A stretch of 64,000 nt of DNA. Origin: Tianweitania sediminis (GTDB taxonomy: Bacteria; Pseudomonadota; Alphaproteobacteria; Rhizobiales; Rhizobiaceae). The stretch is taken from the NCBI RefSeq assembly GCF_017813335.1, contig NZ_JAGIYY010000002.1, positions 372,001 through 436,000 on the forward strand, in the 5' to 3' direction. The position numbers were made by a program, and so were the translations under genes. Positions 25,435 to 34,543 of this stretch are shown piece after piece (positions within the stretch are counted from its first letter, which is position 1; the number at the start of each line of letters is the position of its first letter). The notes under the pieces were generated by a model. That model searched no databases. It was not told where the DNA came from and saw nothing but the letters and a program-made list of their open reading frames with translations.

Positions 25435-27216
25435 ATGTATCGCGCACCGGTCAACGAGATCGCGTTCACACTGAAGCAGGTCGCAGGTTTGGCACCGGAC
25501 CTGGAGCAGGGCCGCTACGGAGATCTTTCGGATGATCTCGTTGATGCGATCCTTGGCGAGGCAGGTCGCTTCGCCAGCGATGAGATCGCGCCGCTGAACC
25601 TGCCCGGCGACATGGAAGGCGCCCAGTGGAACGACGGCAAGGTCACCATGCCCAAGGGATGGCCCGAGCTTTACCACCGCTGGCGCGAAGGCGGCTGGAA
25701 CGGTTTGTCTGGCCCTGAGGAGTATGGCGGGCAGGGCTTGCCCCTGATGCTGAATGTCGCGGCAAACGAGATGTGGAGTTCGGCTTCCATGGCCTTCGGG
25801 CTGGGGCCGCTGCTCACCATGGGTGCGGTGGAAGCCGTGGAGAAGCACGGCTCGGATGCGCTCAAGGCCACCTATCTCGAAAAGCTCGTGTCCGGCGAAT
25901 GGACCGGCACGATGAACCTGACCGAGCCGCAAGCCGGTTCGGATCTTGCTGCCCTGCGCACCCGCGCCGAGCGCAAGGACGACGGCACCTACCGTATTTT
26001 CGGCCAGAAGATCTTCATCACCTATGGCGAGCACGACATCACGGACAACATCGTGCACCTCGTTCTGGCACGTTTGCCGGATGCGCCGGTGGGCACGCGC
26101 GGCATTTCCTTGTTCCTGGTGCCGAAGTTCCTGGTGAACGATGACGGAAGTCTGGGCGAACGCAACGACGTTTATTGTGCTTCGATCGAACACAAGATCG
26201 GCATCCACGGTTCGCCGACCTGCACCATGATCTTTGGCGACGGGAAGGGGGAGGCGGGAGAAGCTGGCGCGATCGGCTATCTCGTTGGCGAGGAGAATCG
26301 TGGGTTGGCCTGCATGTTCACCATGATGAACAATGCGCGTTTGAATGTCGGCATCGAGGGCGTGGGCATCGCCGAAGCGGCCTACCAGAAGGCCCGTGAC
26401 TACGCCGGCGAGCGCAAACAGGGTCGGGCAGCAGCCGCGGCCGCTGCAGCGGGTGCCGATATGAGCCCGATCATCGAGCATCCGGACGTTCAACGGAATC
26501 TGCTCACGATGAAGGCCCTGACCTCGGTGTCCCGAGCGATCTGCTACGCTTGTGCCAATGCGCTGGACCGTGCCCACACCGCGGAAGGGGATGATGCCCG
26601 TCATTGGCAGGAACGCGCCAACCTCTTGACCCCAGTTGCTAAGGCCTTCTCCACCGACATCGGCGTGGAAGTGGCGTCGATCGGCGTGCAGGTGCATGGC
26701 GGCATGGGCTTCGTGGAAGAAACCGGCGCCGCGATCTTCTATCGCGATGCGCGCATAGCGCCAATTTACGAGGGCACCAACGGCATCCAGGCGATCGATC
26801 TCGTGACGCGCAAGCTGCCGCTGTCCGGTGGCACGCAGATGGCTGGCTATATCAGCGAATTGCGTGCAGACGTTGAAGCCTTGCGCACCTCCAACCTGCC
26901 CGAACTTGGCCGCTCCGCCGATCGGCTCGAAAGCGCCATCGACGACCTGGAAGAAACGACCGGCTGGTTGCAGGCCGCCCTCGCCGAAGGCCGCACCGAA
27001 GAAGCACTGGCTGGGGCAACGCCCTACCTCCGGCTGTTCGGCCTGGCCGCCGGCGGCGCTTATCTCGCGCGTGGGGCGGTGGCGGACTCAGGCGCGCCGA
27101 GACGCGCGCTGTGCCGTTTCTTTGCGGAAAACCTGGTTGGAGAAACAGCGGCGCTGCGCTCGCGGGTGACCGAAGGGGCGACCAGCCTTGCGGCCGCTCG
27201 CACGGCATTGGCCTGA
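25435..27216 (+). CDS. Acyl-CoA dehydrogenase with C-terminal extension
   Basis: A 593-residue flavoprotein of the acyl-CoA dehydrogenase superfamily. It contains MNLTEPQAGSDLAALRT (FAD/substrate region), VHGGMGFVEETGAAIFYRDARI and IYEGTNGIQAIDLVTRKL, where the Glu is the probable catalytic base. After residue about 470 follows the extra C-terminal helical domain seen in the DmdC/FadE-like long form. Substrate is probably a medium- or long-chain acyl-CoA or a thioester from side-chain degradation; this cannot be fixed. A crotonase gene starts 31 bases downstream, so they likely form a beta-oxidation pair. Confidence 0.92.
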   Translation: MYRAPVNEIAFTLKQVAGLAPDLEQGRYGDLSDDLVDAILGEAGRFASDEIAPLNLPGDMEGAQWNDGKVTMPKGWPELYHRWREGGWNGLSGPEEYGGQGLPLMLNVAANEMWSSASMAFGLGPLLTMGAVEAVEKHGSDALKATYLEKLVSGEWTGTMNLTEPQAGSDLAALRTRAERKDDGTYRIFGQKIFITYGEHDITDNIVHLVLARLPDAPVGTRGISLFLVPKFLVNDDGSLGERNDVYCASIEHKIGIHGSPTCTMIFGDGKGEAGEAGAIGYLVGEENRGLACMFTMMNNARLNVGIEGVGIAEAAYQKARDYAGERKQGRAAAAAAAAGADMSPIIEHPDVQRNLLTMKALTSVSRAICYACANALDRAHTAEGDDARHWQERANLLTPVAKAFSTDIGVEVASIGVQVHGGMGFVEETGAAIFYRDARIAPIYEGTNGIQAIDLVTRKLPLSGGTQMAGYISELRADVEALRTSNLPELGRSADRLESAIDDLEETTGWLQAALAEGRTEEALAGATPYLRLFGLAAGGAYLARGAVADSGAPRRALCRFFAENLVGETAALRSRVTEGATSLAAARTALA

Positions 27217-27247
27217 CCGCCTTGGTCATCGGGGAGGAACATTCATC

Positions 27248-27997
27248 GTGAGCGAACACATCATCGTTGAACGGCGCGGGGCGGTGAACGTCATCCGCAT
27301 CAACCGGCCCGACAAGAAGAACGCGCTGACCTTTGCCATGTATGATGCGATGGCGGCTGCGCTCACAGCCGGCGAACAAGACGAGGCGGTTCGCGCCCAC
27401 GTGCTGCTCGGCGTGCCCGGCGCGTTTTCGTCTGGTAACGATCTGTCCGACTTCATGCGCATTGCTTCAGGCGAAACCAAGGGCCTGGAAGTGTTCGGCT
27501 TTCTTCGGGCCTTGGCGACGCTGGAAAAGCCTATCGTTTCCGGAGCAGACGGCATTGCGGTTGGCATCGGCACGACGATCCACCTCCACTGCGACCTGAC
27601 ATTCGCCACGCCGCGCACCGAGTTCCGCACGCCCTTCGTGGATCTGGGGATCGTACCCGAAGCAGGCTCCAGCCTGCTTGTGCCGGCAGTTCTTGGCCGC
27701 CAGCCCGCTTTTGCGCTTTTGGTCATGGGCGACCCGCTGCCGGCTGCGGAGGCCAAGGCTGGCGGCCTTATCCATGCGGTCGTCAACGAACAGGAACTCG
27801 AGGCTGCGGTGATTGCTGCGGCAGACCGCCTCGCGGCCAAGCCTGCGAACGCGCTACGCACCGCTCGTGAGTTCATGCGAGGCCCGCGTGACACGATCCT
27901 GGCCCGGATCGATGAGGAGTCGAAGGCCGTTCGGAAAGGGCTTGCGTCTCAGGAAGCCCGCGACGCCTTCGCAGCCTTCTTCAGCAGAAAGAAGTAG
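27248..27997 (+). CDS. Crotonase family protein (enoyl-CoA hydratase/isomerase)
   Basis: A 249-residue crotonase. The oxyanion-hole segments GAFSSGNDLSDF (59-70) and GIAVGIGTTIHLHCDLTFA are present, and one acidic residue is seen in GIVPEAGSS. The first of the two glutamates of true enoyl-CoA hydratases is not visible where expected, which is more like delta3,delta2-enoyl-CoA isomerases. GGGGAGG precedes the GTG start at 27248. It is translated right after the acyl-CoA dehydrogenase and probably works with it. Confidence 0.88.
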   Translation: MSEHIIVERRGAVNVIRINRPDKKNALTFAMYDAMAAALTAGEQDEAVRAHVLLGVPGAFSSGNDLSDFMRIASGETKGLEVFGFLRALATLEKPIVSGADGIAVGIGTTIHLHCDLTFATPRTEFRTPFVDLGIVPEAGSSLLVPAVLGRQPAFALLVMGDPLPAAEAKAGGLIHAVVNEQELEAAVIAAADRLAAKPANALRTAREFMRGPRDTILARIDEESKAVRKGLASQEARDAFAAFFSRKK

Positions 27998-28021
27998 GCT
28001 GCGGTCAATATTCGCAAGGAT

Positions 28022-28045
28022 AAGGCGGGCCTTGCGACCCGCCTT
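28022..28045. terminator. Bidirectional hairpin between crotonase and esterase genes
   Basis: An 8-bp perfect stem (28022-28029 with 28038-28045) with an 8-base loop, between two convergent stops. T-runs are weak on both strands. Confidence 0.5.
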
Positions 28046-28067
28046 CAACGCTCAGCCGCGCCTCTGC

Positions 28068-29432
28068 TTACTTGGCGGCGAGGAAGTCCGCCACATCGAG
28101 CAGGATGAACTCGTTGTTGGCGGCCTTGCCGATCTCGCGACCACCGGAGAAAGGTAGGTTGTTGTCGTTGGCCACCATGATGTGGGTGTCGTCCACGCGC
28201 ATCACGTCTTCGATCGTGAAAAACGGAAAGCTAAACCTGCCGCTTTCGTCGTTCTTGACGATCGACATGTCCGCCTTGTTGTCGGCATCGTCGATGTTCA
28301 TGAGGTCGATATGGCCGATGCGGCGGATGAAGCCTTCGCCATCAACCTGCGCGGTGTCCACGAGAACGATGTTCTTCACCTTGGCGGGGTTCGGATAACA
28401 GGCTGACTTGTCGGTGGCATCGGCGGCGCAAGCGACCGAAACGTTGCCTTCGCCGTTGTCGCGTTCGATCACCAGTGCGCGCGTGTCGTCGATGAAGTTG
28501 AAGTCACCGATCGCGGTGGCGCCGTCGGCAAGCTTGAACTTGTAGCTGTCGCCGGTCCAATCCTTCTTGGCGGGGTCGAAGGTCAGCACGCGCAGGTAAG
28601 CGCCTTCCGGCTGGCCGTCTTCGCCAAGCAGCGGCTTTTCCAGCAGCGCCCAAAGGAGGTTCGTGTTCGGCTGGAGCGCCATGCCCTCATAACCGCCCGA
28701 ACGCTGGACCTGGAAGTCCTTGCCAGCCGCTGCAGGAACGGAAACACCCGGTGTATCGGGGCCACGCAACTGCTTGCCGTCAAGCATGGTCGGGTAAACG
28801 CTCAGCACGCGACCGTCCAGCGTGGCATGGATCACGTAAGGACCGAACTCCTCGCCGATCCACACTTCGCCGTTCAGGACCTGGATGCTTTCTGGATCGA
28901 AGTCAGCGCCGGTGAGATAGCGGCCGTCTGTCCCTTCATAGGCAAGGCGGAACGGCACCTTGTTGTCGGGGTCGCGCAGGAAGATCGTGTCTAGGCGCTC
29001 AACCTTGCCGGTGTCGAAATCGGGCTTCATGCGGTGGAAAAACAGAAGGGCGTCGCCGCTGTTGGCTTTTCCACCGAAGCCGTTGTCGGTCAGCGTGTAG
29101 ATGGAACCGTCTTCGGCGCGGTTCATGGCAAAGCCCGACATGCCCTGCACAGGTTGGCCGACGAACGGCAGCGAATAGCCGGTTGGATGAGCACCGTAAG
29201 CGGCACCAGTGTCCCCCGGCGCACTCATCGGCTTGTCGTTGCGGGCCTTGCCGGTGAACTTGCCGGACACCCAGGCGTCACGCGGGGCATTCGCCGGCGG
29301 CATGATCATGGAGTTCGCAGGCAGGTAGGCATGACCGGCAAGCTTTGCCGGAAAGGTGGTTTCTTGCGCATTGGCAGCGCCGCCAAGCGCCACAACGGCG
29401 ACAGCGGAGGCGAGGAGGGCTCGAAGCTTCAT
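28068..29432 (-). CDS. Exported esterase-like phytase-family protein
   Basis: A 454-residue periplasmic or secreted protein with a signal peptide (MKLRALLASAVAVVALGGAANA). The body matches the family 'esterase-like activity of phytase', a beta-propeller-like fold, with GMSGFAMNRAEDGSIYTLTDNGFG, DPESIQVLNGEVWIGEEFGPYV and GYEGMALQPNTNLLWALLE as its typical blocks. The enzymatic activity of the family is not well established. AAGGGGATCCC ahead of the ATG at 29432 decides the start. It is divergent from the aldo/keto reductase. Confidence 0.85.
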   Translation of the reverse strand: MKLRALLASAVAVVALGGAANAQETTFPAKLAGHAYLPANSMIMPPANAPRDAWVSGKFTGKARNDKPMSAPGDTGAAYGAHPTGYSLPFVGQPVQGMSGFAMNRAEDGSIYTLTDNGFGGKANSGDALLFFHRMKPDFDTGKVERLDTIFLRDPDNKVPFRLAYEGTDGRYLTGADFDPESIQVLNGEVWIGEEFGPYVIHATLDGRVLSVYPTMLDGKQLRGPDTPGVSVPAAAGKDFQVQRSGGYEGMALQPNTNLLWALLEKPLLGEDGQPEGAYLRVLTFDPAKKDWTGDSYKFKLADGATAIGDFNFIDDTRALVIERDNGEGNVSVACAADATDKSACYPNPAKVKNIVLVDTAQVDGEGFIRRIGHIDLMNIDDADNKADMSIVKNDESGRFSFPFFTIEDVMRVDDTHIMVANDNNLPFSGGREIGKAANNEFILLDVADFLAAK

Positions 29433-29601
29433 GGGATCCCCTTCTTGAAAGGCTCGAGTTGCGAACGGACTTCCGATAGGGGCGACAGATGACGCGAATT
29501 GAACGGCCTCGTGACACCTCCATGACGATGGCATCGGCAACCGGTTGACCTTTCCGCTGCCGGCAGAAATGGTGACCGCACGCGCAAGTCAGGAACACGA
29601 C

Positions 29602-30582
29602 ATGGATTATGTGAAACTCGGCCGCACAGGCCTCGATGTCTCGCGCCTTTGCTTGGGCTGCATGAGCTATGGCGTGCCGGATCGCGGCACCCACGCCTGG
29701 ACCTTGCCCGAAGACGAGAGCCGTCCCTTCATTCGCAAGGCGGTGGAAGCCGGCATCAATTTCTTCGACACGGCCAACACCTATTCGGACGGCTCCAGCG
29801 AGGAGATCGTCGGCCGTGCCCTGAAGGACTTTGCCCGGCGCGACGAGATCGTGCTGGCGACCAAGGTCTACATGCGCATGCAGCCGGGTCCCAATGGGGG
29901 CGGCCTTTCACGCAAGGCGATCTTTGCTGAGATCGATGCCAGCTTGCGGCGGCTTGGGACCGACTACGTCGACCTCTACCAAATTCACCGCTTCGACTAC
30001 GGCACGCCGATGGAAGAAACACTGGAAGCGCTGAATGACGTGGTGCGGGCCGGCAAGGTTCGCTACATCGGCGCCTCGTCCATGTATGCCTGGCAGTTCG
30101 GAAAGATGCTTTCGATCAGCGAGCGTAATGGCTGGACGCGCTTCGTGACCATGCAGAATCACCTGAACCTGCTTTACCGCGAAGAAGAGCGTGAGATGCT
30201 TCCGCTTTGCCAGGCGGAAGGGATCGGCGTCATTCCCTGGAGCCCGCTGGCGCGTGGACGGCTGACGCGTGATTGGAGCGAAGCGAGCAAACGCTCAGAG
30301 ACCGACAAGGTGATCCCTTCGCTTTACTCAAGAACCGAGGAAGCGGATCGCGCCGTGGTTGAAGCGGTTGCGGAGGTCGCAGCAAAGCGCGGGGTGCCCC
30401 GCGCGCAGGTCGCGCTTGCCTGGGTGGCGCAGAAGCAAGCGGTGTCGGCGCCGATCATCGGTGCGACCAAGGAGCATCACCTCGATGACGCGATCGCCGC
30501 CCTCTCGTTGGAGCTAAGCGAAGAAGAGATCGCTGCGCTCGAAGCACCTTACGTTCCGCATGCGGTGGCCGGCTTTTCCTGA
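29602..30582 (+). CDS. Aldo/keto reductase
   Basis: A 326-residue NAD(P)H-dependent (beta/alpha)8 barrel oxidoreductase. MDYVKLGRTGLDVSRLCLGCMSYG is the usual start; the catalytic Asp and Tyr lie in FFDTANTYSDGSSEEIVGRAL, Lys in VLATKVYM and His in YQIHRFDYGTP. The cofactor-binding GATKEHHLDDAI segment is near the C-terminus. Substrate unknown. AGGAACAC lies before the ATG at 29602. A possible promoter (TTGACC at 29545, AATGGT at 29568, spacer 17) lies upstream. Confidence 0.93.
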   Translation: MDYVKLGRTGLDVSRLCLGCMSYGVPDRGTHAWTLPEDESRPFIRKAVEAGINFFDTANTYSDGSSEEIVGRALKDFARRDEIVLATKVYMRMQPGPNGGGLSRKAIFAEIDASLRRLGTDYVDLYQIHRFDYGTPMEETLEALNDVVRAGKVRYIGASSMYAWQFGKMLSISERNGWTRFVTMQNHLNLLYREEEREMLPLCQAEGIGVIPWSPLARGRLTRDWSEASKRSETDKVIPSLYSRTEEADRAVVEAVAEVAAKRGVPRAQVALAWVAQKQAVSAPIIGATKEHHLDDAIAALSLELSEEEIAALEAPYVPHAVAGFS

Positions 30583-30598
30583 GCCGAGCCACCTCCCA

Positions 30599-31213
30599 TC
30601 ACGGGTTGAGGCGCTGCTTGCTCCAACCGGACGCAGCGCGGCTGAACACGATGCGCTCATGCAGGCGGTAAGGCCGGTCGTGCCAGAATTCGACGGTTTC
30701 CGGCACGATCCGGAAGCCCGACCAGTGCGGCGGGCGGGGGATCTCGCCGTTGCCAAACTGCTCCTCGTAGCGCGCGACCTCGCGCTCCAGCGCTTCCTTG
30801 CTTTCCAGGGGGCGCGACTGCTGCGAAGCCCAAGCGGCGATCCGGCTGCCGCGCGGGCGCGACGCGAAATAGGTATCTGCCTCGCTGGCGGTCACGCTTT
30901 CGACCGGTCCGCGCAAGCGAACCTGACGCCGCAGTGATTTCCAGTGAAACACCATGGCAGCCTTCCAGTTGCTTTGGACCTCGCGGCCCTTGGCACTCTC
31001 GTAGTTGGTGTAGAAAACGAAGCCGGCCTCGTCGAAGTCCTTCAGGAGAACCATGCGGACGTTTGGCAAACCATTGGCATCCACCGTTGCAACCGCCACG
31101 GCGTTTGGATCGTTGATCTCGCTGACTGCCGCTTCCGCAAGCCAGGTCCCGAACAAGTGAAAGGGATTTTGCGCTGCGGCGAAGTCACCGCTTGTTAACG
31201 TTGTCTCGTCCAC
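30599..31213 (-). CDS. pdxH: Pyridoxamine 5'-phosphate oxidase
   Basis: A 204-residue FMN enzyme that makes pyridoxal 5'-phosphate, the last step of vitamin B6 synthesis and salvage. [50 protein letters not shown] and the C-terminal [18 protein letters not shown] (the usual substrate-binding R-L-x-P end) are complete. It is convergent with the aldo/keto reductase and divergent from the surface lipoprotein gene. Confidence 0.96.
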   Translation of the reverse strand: MDETTLTSGDFAAAQNPFHLFGTWLAEAAVSEINDPNAVAVATVDANGLPNVRMVLLKDFDEAGFVFYTNYESAKGREVQSNWKAAMVFHWKSLRRQVRLRGPVESVTASEADTYFASRPRGSRIAAWASQQSRPLESKEALEREVARYEEQFGNGEIPRPPHWSGFRIVPETVEFWHDRPYRLHERIVFSRAASGWSKQRLNP

Positions 31214-31219
31214 TATCCT
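31192..31219 (+). promoter_or_regulatory. Candidate promoter of the surface lipoprotein gene
   Basis: TTGTTA at 31192-31197 and TATCCT at 31214-31219 with a 16-base spacer, overlapping the 5' end of the divergent pdxH gene and 36 bases before the TTG start. Confidence 0.35.
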
Positions 31220-31255
31220 GTCCTGACTCGAAATCCGTTAGCCGGAGATTGTCGA

Positions 31256-31717
31256 TTGCCGCTTCACGCGCAACCTGTCGCCTCGCACAGTAATGTCAAC
31301 ACGCCAGCCGGCCGTAAATCCGGGATACAGTTTAGCGCTGTTGTGCTTTGCCTGATGCTTGGTGGGTGCGGCGGTGGCTTCTCGTTGAGCAAGGCCGACG
31401 ATGTTTCCGTCACCACCGCCAGCATCGCGGGTGGTCAACCCGCCGATACGCAGATGATTTCGGATCAGTCGACCATTCGGAATGCCGTGTCGCAGGCGGA
31501 TCTGAGCACGCTCGACCAAACGGGCATGGCCTGGACGAACGATGAGACCGGGTCGCGTGGCGCGATCTCCAGCATTTCGGAATATGCCGACTCCGGCGCG
31601 ACCTGCCGCAAGTTCGTGGTATCGCGCGAAAGCTACAATGGCGTCAGCCTTTATGATGGCGACGCCTGCCTGGTGAATGGCCGCGACTGGAAAATGCGCG
31701 CCTTCAAGAGCATGTAA
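31256..31717 (+). CDS. Surface lipoprotein of the RT0821/Lpp0805 type
   Basis: A protein of up to 153 residues with a hydrophobic segment and a lipobox LGGC (Cys38), so a lipid-anchored envelope protein. The C-terminal region (TCRKFVVSRESYNGVSLYDGDACLVNGRDWKM) resembles the 17-kDa surface antigen-like RT0821/Lpp0805 proteins found in this position in rhizobia. The start is TTG at 31256, preceded by GGAG at 8 bases; a later start would also keep the lipobox. Function unknown, probably outer membrane. Two cysteines remain in the mature C-terminal part. Confidence 0.75.
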   Translation: MPLHAQPVASHSNVNTPAGRKSGIQFSAVVLCLMLGGCGGGFSLSKADDVSVTTASIAGGQPADTQMISDQSTIRNAVSQADLSTLDQTGMAWTNDETGSRGAISSISEYADSGATCRKFVVSRESYNGVSLYDGDACLVNGRDWKMRAFKSM

Positions 31718-31805
31718 GGCTGCAATCAAGCTTCAAGCGCTCTGGAATTCACAACTTCGAGATCGCATATCTGGCATAACTTCCGTTCACATCGGGCCAT
31801 GAACC

Positions 31806-32717
31806 ATGCGCGATCCTTATGAGGTGCTGGGCGTCAGCAAGGACGCCTCGGCCAAAGACATCAAGTCAGCTTTCAGAAAGCTGGCGAAGACCTATCATCC
31901 GGACCAGAACCCGGACGATCCCCGGGCGAAGGACCGCTTCAACGCGGCCAACCAGGCCTACGAGATCGTGGGCGACGAAGAGCGCCGCAAGCAATATGAT
32001 CGCGGCGAGATCGATGCCGAAGGCAAGCCGCGCTTCCAGGGCTTCGAAGGGGCAACGGGCGGCGATCCGTTTGCCCAGTTCCGGCAGCGGGGCGGCGGCT
32101 TCGAATCACGCGGCGGCGGGTTTGGCGGGGGCGCCGACGACATTTTCAGCGAGATCTTCGGCCAGGCGTTCAGCCGCGGCGGCGGTGCCGGTGGTGCTGG
32201 TCGCGGGGCGCCGCCGAAGGGAGCTGATCTCAACGCCGTCATGCATGTTTCGATCGAGGAAGTCGTTGCAGCCGACAAGGTGCAGGCGGTTTTCCCCGGC
32301 GGCCGGCGGATTTCCGTGAAGCTGCCCGCTTTTGTCGAAGACGGCCAGACCATCCGCCTGAAAGGACAGGGTGAACCCTCCGCCTATGGCGGGGAGCCCG
32401 GCGACGCGCTGGTAAAGATCGTTTACCAGCCGCATCTCTTGTATCGCATCGAAGGGCGCGACCTTCATGTCGACTTGCCGGTGTCGCTTGCCGATGCCGT
32501 GCTGGGCGCCAAGCTTCCGGTGGAGACCCCGAAAGGCAGGCTTGCTGTGACCGTTCCCGCGTGGTCAAGCTCCGACAAGGTGCTGCGGCTGAAGGGCAGG
32601 GGCTTGCCGGTGAAAACGGGCGGTCATGCGGACCTTTATGTTCATGTCCGCATCATGCTGGACCCTGCCGACACGGAGCTCGAGAAACTCCTGCGGGGGA
32701 GAACCGCAAGCATCTAG
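31806..32717 (+). CDS. DnaJ C-terminal domain protein (CbpA-like co-chaperone)
   Basis: A 303-residue J-domain protein. The J domain covers 1-65 with the HPD tripeptide at 31-33, then a Gly/Phe/Arg-rich linker (about 75-135), then the two beta-barrel substrate-binding domains ([42 protein letters not shown]). The cysteine-rich zinc domain of DnaJ is absent, so this is a class II J protein of CbpA type that stimulates DnaK. fabI follows after 116 bases. Confidence 0.93.
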   Translation: MRDPYEVLGVSKDASAKDIKSAFRKLAKTYHPDQNPDDPRAKDRFNAANQAYEIVGDEERRKQYDRGEIDAEGKPRFQGFEGATGGDPFAQFRQRGGGFESRGGGFGGGADDIFSEIFGQAFSRGGGAGGAGRGAPPKGADLNAVMHVSIEEVVAADKVQAVFPGGRRISVKLPAFVEDGQTIRLKGQGEPSAYGGEPGDALVKIVYQPHLLYRIEGRDLHVDLPVSLADAVLGAKLPVETPKGRLAVTVPAWSSSDKVLRLKGRGLPVKTGGHADLYVHVRIMLDPADTELEKLLRGRTASI

Positions 32718-32833
32718 CCGGACGAGTGCGCGCGGTGGACACGAGGGCTGCACGGTCGCGCTGTTGCTTGAAGGCTTTCCGGTGCTATGCGATAGGCGGC
32801 ACGGCAACAGCAATGCAGCAGGGGGCACAAAAG

Positions 32834-33652
32834 ATGGCAGTCGGTAATGGCCTGATGGCCGGCAAACGCGGACTGATCTTCGGTGTGGCGAACAATCGCT
32901 CAATCGCCTGGGGCATCGCGAAAGCGATTGCCGATCAGGGCGGCGAGATCGCACTGACCTATCAGGGCGATTCGCTGCGCAAACGCGTGGAGCCGCTCGC
33001 TGCCGAACTGAACGCCATCGTTGCCGGTCACTGCGACGTCACCGACATGTCCACGGTGGACGCGGTTTTCGACGCCGTGAAGGAAAAGTGGGGCAAGATC
33101 GACTTCGTTGTTCATGCCGTCGCTTTTTCCGACAAGGATGAACTCACGGGCCGCTATGTCGAAACCACGCGGGACAACTTCCTGCGCACGATGGACATCT
33201 CGGCCTATTCGCTAACCGCCATGGCCAAGCGCGCCGAGCCGCTGATGACGGACGGCGGCTCCATCCTGACGCTGACCTATTACGGCGCCGAAAAAGTCAT
33301 GCCTCATTACAACGTCATGGGTGTCGCAAAGGCCGCACTGGAAACAAGCGTTCAGTATCTGGCGGTTGATCTCGGCGCTTCGAAAATCCGCGTCAATGCG
33401 ATCTCCGCCGGGCCGATCAAGACGCTGGCCGCGTCGGGCATCGGCGACTTCCGTTATATCCTGAAGTGGAATGAGTATAATTCGCCGCTGAAGCGCACCG
33501 TGACCATCGAGGAAGTCGGCGATTCCGCCGTTTATCTCCTGTCAGACTTGTCACGCGGTGTGACCGGCGAGGTGCTCCACGTCGATTCGGGCTATCATGT
33601 TGTCGGCATGAAGGCGGTGGATGCGCCTGACATCTCGGTCGTCAAGGAGTGA
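32834..33652 (+). CDS. fabI: Enoyl-[acyl-carrier-protein] reductase FabI
   Basis: A 272-residue NADH-dependent short-chain dehydrogenase for the last step of fatty acid elongation. GLIFGVANNRSIAWGIAKA (13-31) is the cofactor loop and Tyr159-x6-Lys166 (YNVMGVAK) is the catalytic pair of FabI. The ATG at 32834 (MAVGNGLMAGKRG) matches usual starts; the frame extends much further upstream but through the dnaJ-like gene. Its TGA overlaps the GTG of the next gene by GTGA. Confidence 0.96.
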   Translation: MAVGNGLMAGKRGLIFGVANNRSIAWGIAKAIADQGGEIALTYQGDSLRKRVEPLAAELNAIVAGHCDVTDMSTVDAVFDAVKEKWGKIDFVVHAVAFSDKDELTGRYVETTRDNFLRTMDISAYSLTAMAKRAEPLMTDGGSILTLTYYGAEKVMPHYNVMGVAKAALETSVQYLAVDLGASKIRVNAISAGPIKTLAASGIGDFRYILKWNEYNSPLKRTVTIEEVGDSAVYLLSDLSRGVTGEVLHVDSGYHVVGMKAVDAPDISVVKE

Positions 33653-34239
33653 CGCGTCCACTTTGCTACATCGTGCGGCACGGTCAAACCGACTGGAACG
33701 CAGAGCACCGCCTCCAGGGCCAGGCTGACCGTGACATCAACGAAACCGGGCGTTCGCAGGCCACAAACAACGGCCTCCGGCTGAAGGACCTGGTGTCGGA
33801 CCCTGCCACCTTCGATTTCGTCGCCAGTCCAATGCTGCGGACGCGTCACACGATGGAGCGGGTCCGCACCGCCATGGGGCTGGATCCCAGAGGCTACCGC
33901 ACCGATCCGCGTCTGATGGAGCTGAACTTCGGCGATTGGCAGGGGTTTACCTTTGCCGAGCTGGAGCAAAGAACCCCGGGCCTCCGGGCCGCGCGCAATC
34001 GGGACAAGTGGAACTACGTGCCGCCCGGCGATGGTGCTGAAAGCTATGCCATGCTGACCCAGCGCATTGCGTCATGGCTGCCGGAAATCGCGCAACCGAC
34101 GATCTGCGTCGCGCATGGCGGCGTCATCCGGGCCTTGTTCCGGTTGCTGGACGCCGCGGACGAAGAGGAAGCGAGCCGCATGGATGTGCCACAAGACCGC
34201 ATCCTGCGCATGGAAGCTGGCCGGCTGGAGTGGTTGTAG
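33649..34239 (+). CDS. Histidine phosphatase family protein
   Basis: A 196-residue member of the phosphoglycerate mutase-like superfamily. The RHG motif is in YIVRHGQTDWN near residue 5-15 with the phosphohistidine; the second catalytic His lies in CVAHGGVIRALF near the C-terminus. The start is GTG at 33649, overlapping the fabI stop by four bases (GTGA), so the two are probably coupled. Substrate unknown; a metabolic or phosphoprotein phosphatase is more likely than a mutase. Confidence 0.9.
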   Translation: MTRPLCYIVRHGQTDWNAEHRLQGQADRDINETGRSQATNNGLRLKDLVSDPATFDFVASPMLRTRHTMERVRTAMGLDPRGYRTDPRLMELNFGDWQGFTFAELEQRTPGLRAARNRDKWNYVPPGDGAESYAMLTQRIASWLPEIAQPTICVAHGGVIRALFRLLDAADEEEASRMDVPQDRILRMEAGRLEWL

Positions 34240-34404
34240 TCGACCAGATAGCTGGAAAGAAGCAGCGAGGGCGGCTTTAACTTGGCATCGGCTGATGACG
34301 TGTCAGCACGTCGGAGGCCAAGCAGCTGCGTTAGACCGGGTGGCGTATCGTAGGGGTGGATCCTGCGACTGTGGCATCAGCCATGCTCTCGACAGGAGGA
34401 GACG

Positions 34405-34497
34405 ATGATGTGGTTCATACCAATCACCGTCTGTCTTGATGTTAGAAGGACGCGGACCACCTGGTCAGTACGGTTCCGCGTCCAACTTGCAGTCTAA
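34405..34497 (+). CDS. Possible 30-residue small protein or leader peptide
   Basis: Two consecutive ATG codons stand 4 and 7 bases after a perfect AGGAGGA. The product starts with a short hydrophobic stretch (MMWFIPITVCL) and then is basic with several Arg and Thr and two more Trp/Val clusters. I recognise no family. The last third of the frame forms the left arm, loop and right arm of a hairpin (34448-34483), which could mean attenuation; or the frame may be chance and only the hairpin matters. Confidence 0.3.
   Translation: MMWFIPITVCLDVRRTRTTWSVRFRVQLAV
34448..34483 (-). terminator. Hairpin downstream of DUF1344, weak terminator or attenuator
   Basis: A 9-bp perfect stem (34448-34456 with 34475-34483), extendable by two more pairs with one bulge. 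On the minus strand it lies about 60 bases past the DUF1344 stop and is followed by TTCTAAC. Confidence 0.4.
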
Positions 34498-34543
34498 GGC
34501 ATCGGAGGGCGGCTTAGTATCGTCAAGCTTGGATGACGCGACC

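Larger units (their letters stand above)
34240..34543. other. 304-base gap with a small ORF and a strong hairpin
   Basis: No named gene is seen. Contents: a 6-bp stem-loop at 34297-34312 (GACGTG/CACGTC); an AGGAGGA ribosome binding site at 34394-34400 followed by a 30-codon frame at 34405-34497; and a 9-bp perfect stem (34448-34456 with 34475-34483) inside that frame. Since DUF1344 ends at 34544 on the minus strand, the hairpin may also end its transcript. Confidence 0.5.

Noticed and set aside
34297-34312. Small GACGTG/CACGTC stem-loop after the histidine phosphatase
   Set aside because: Only 6 bp and no T-run; too weak to call a terminator or operator.
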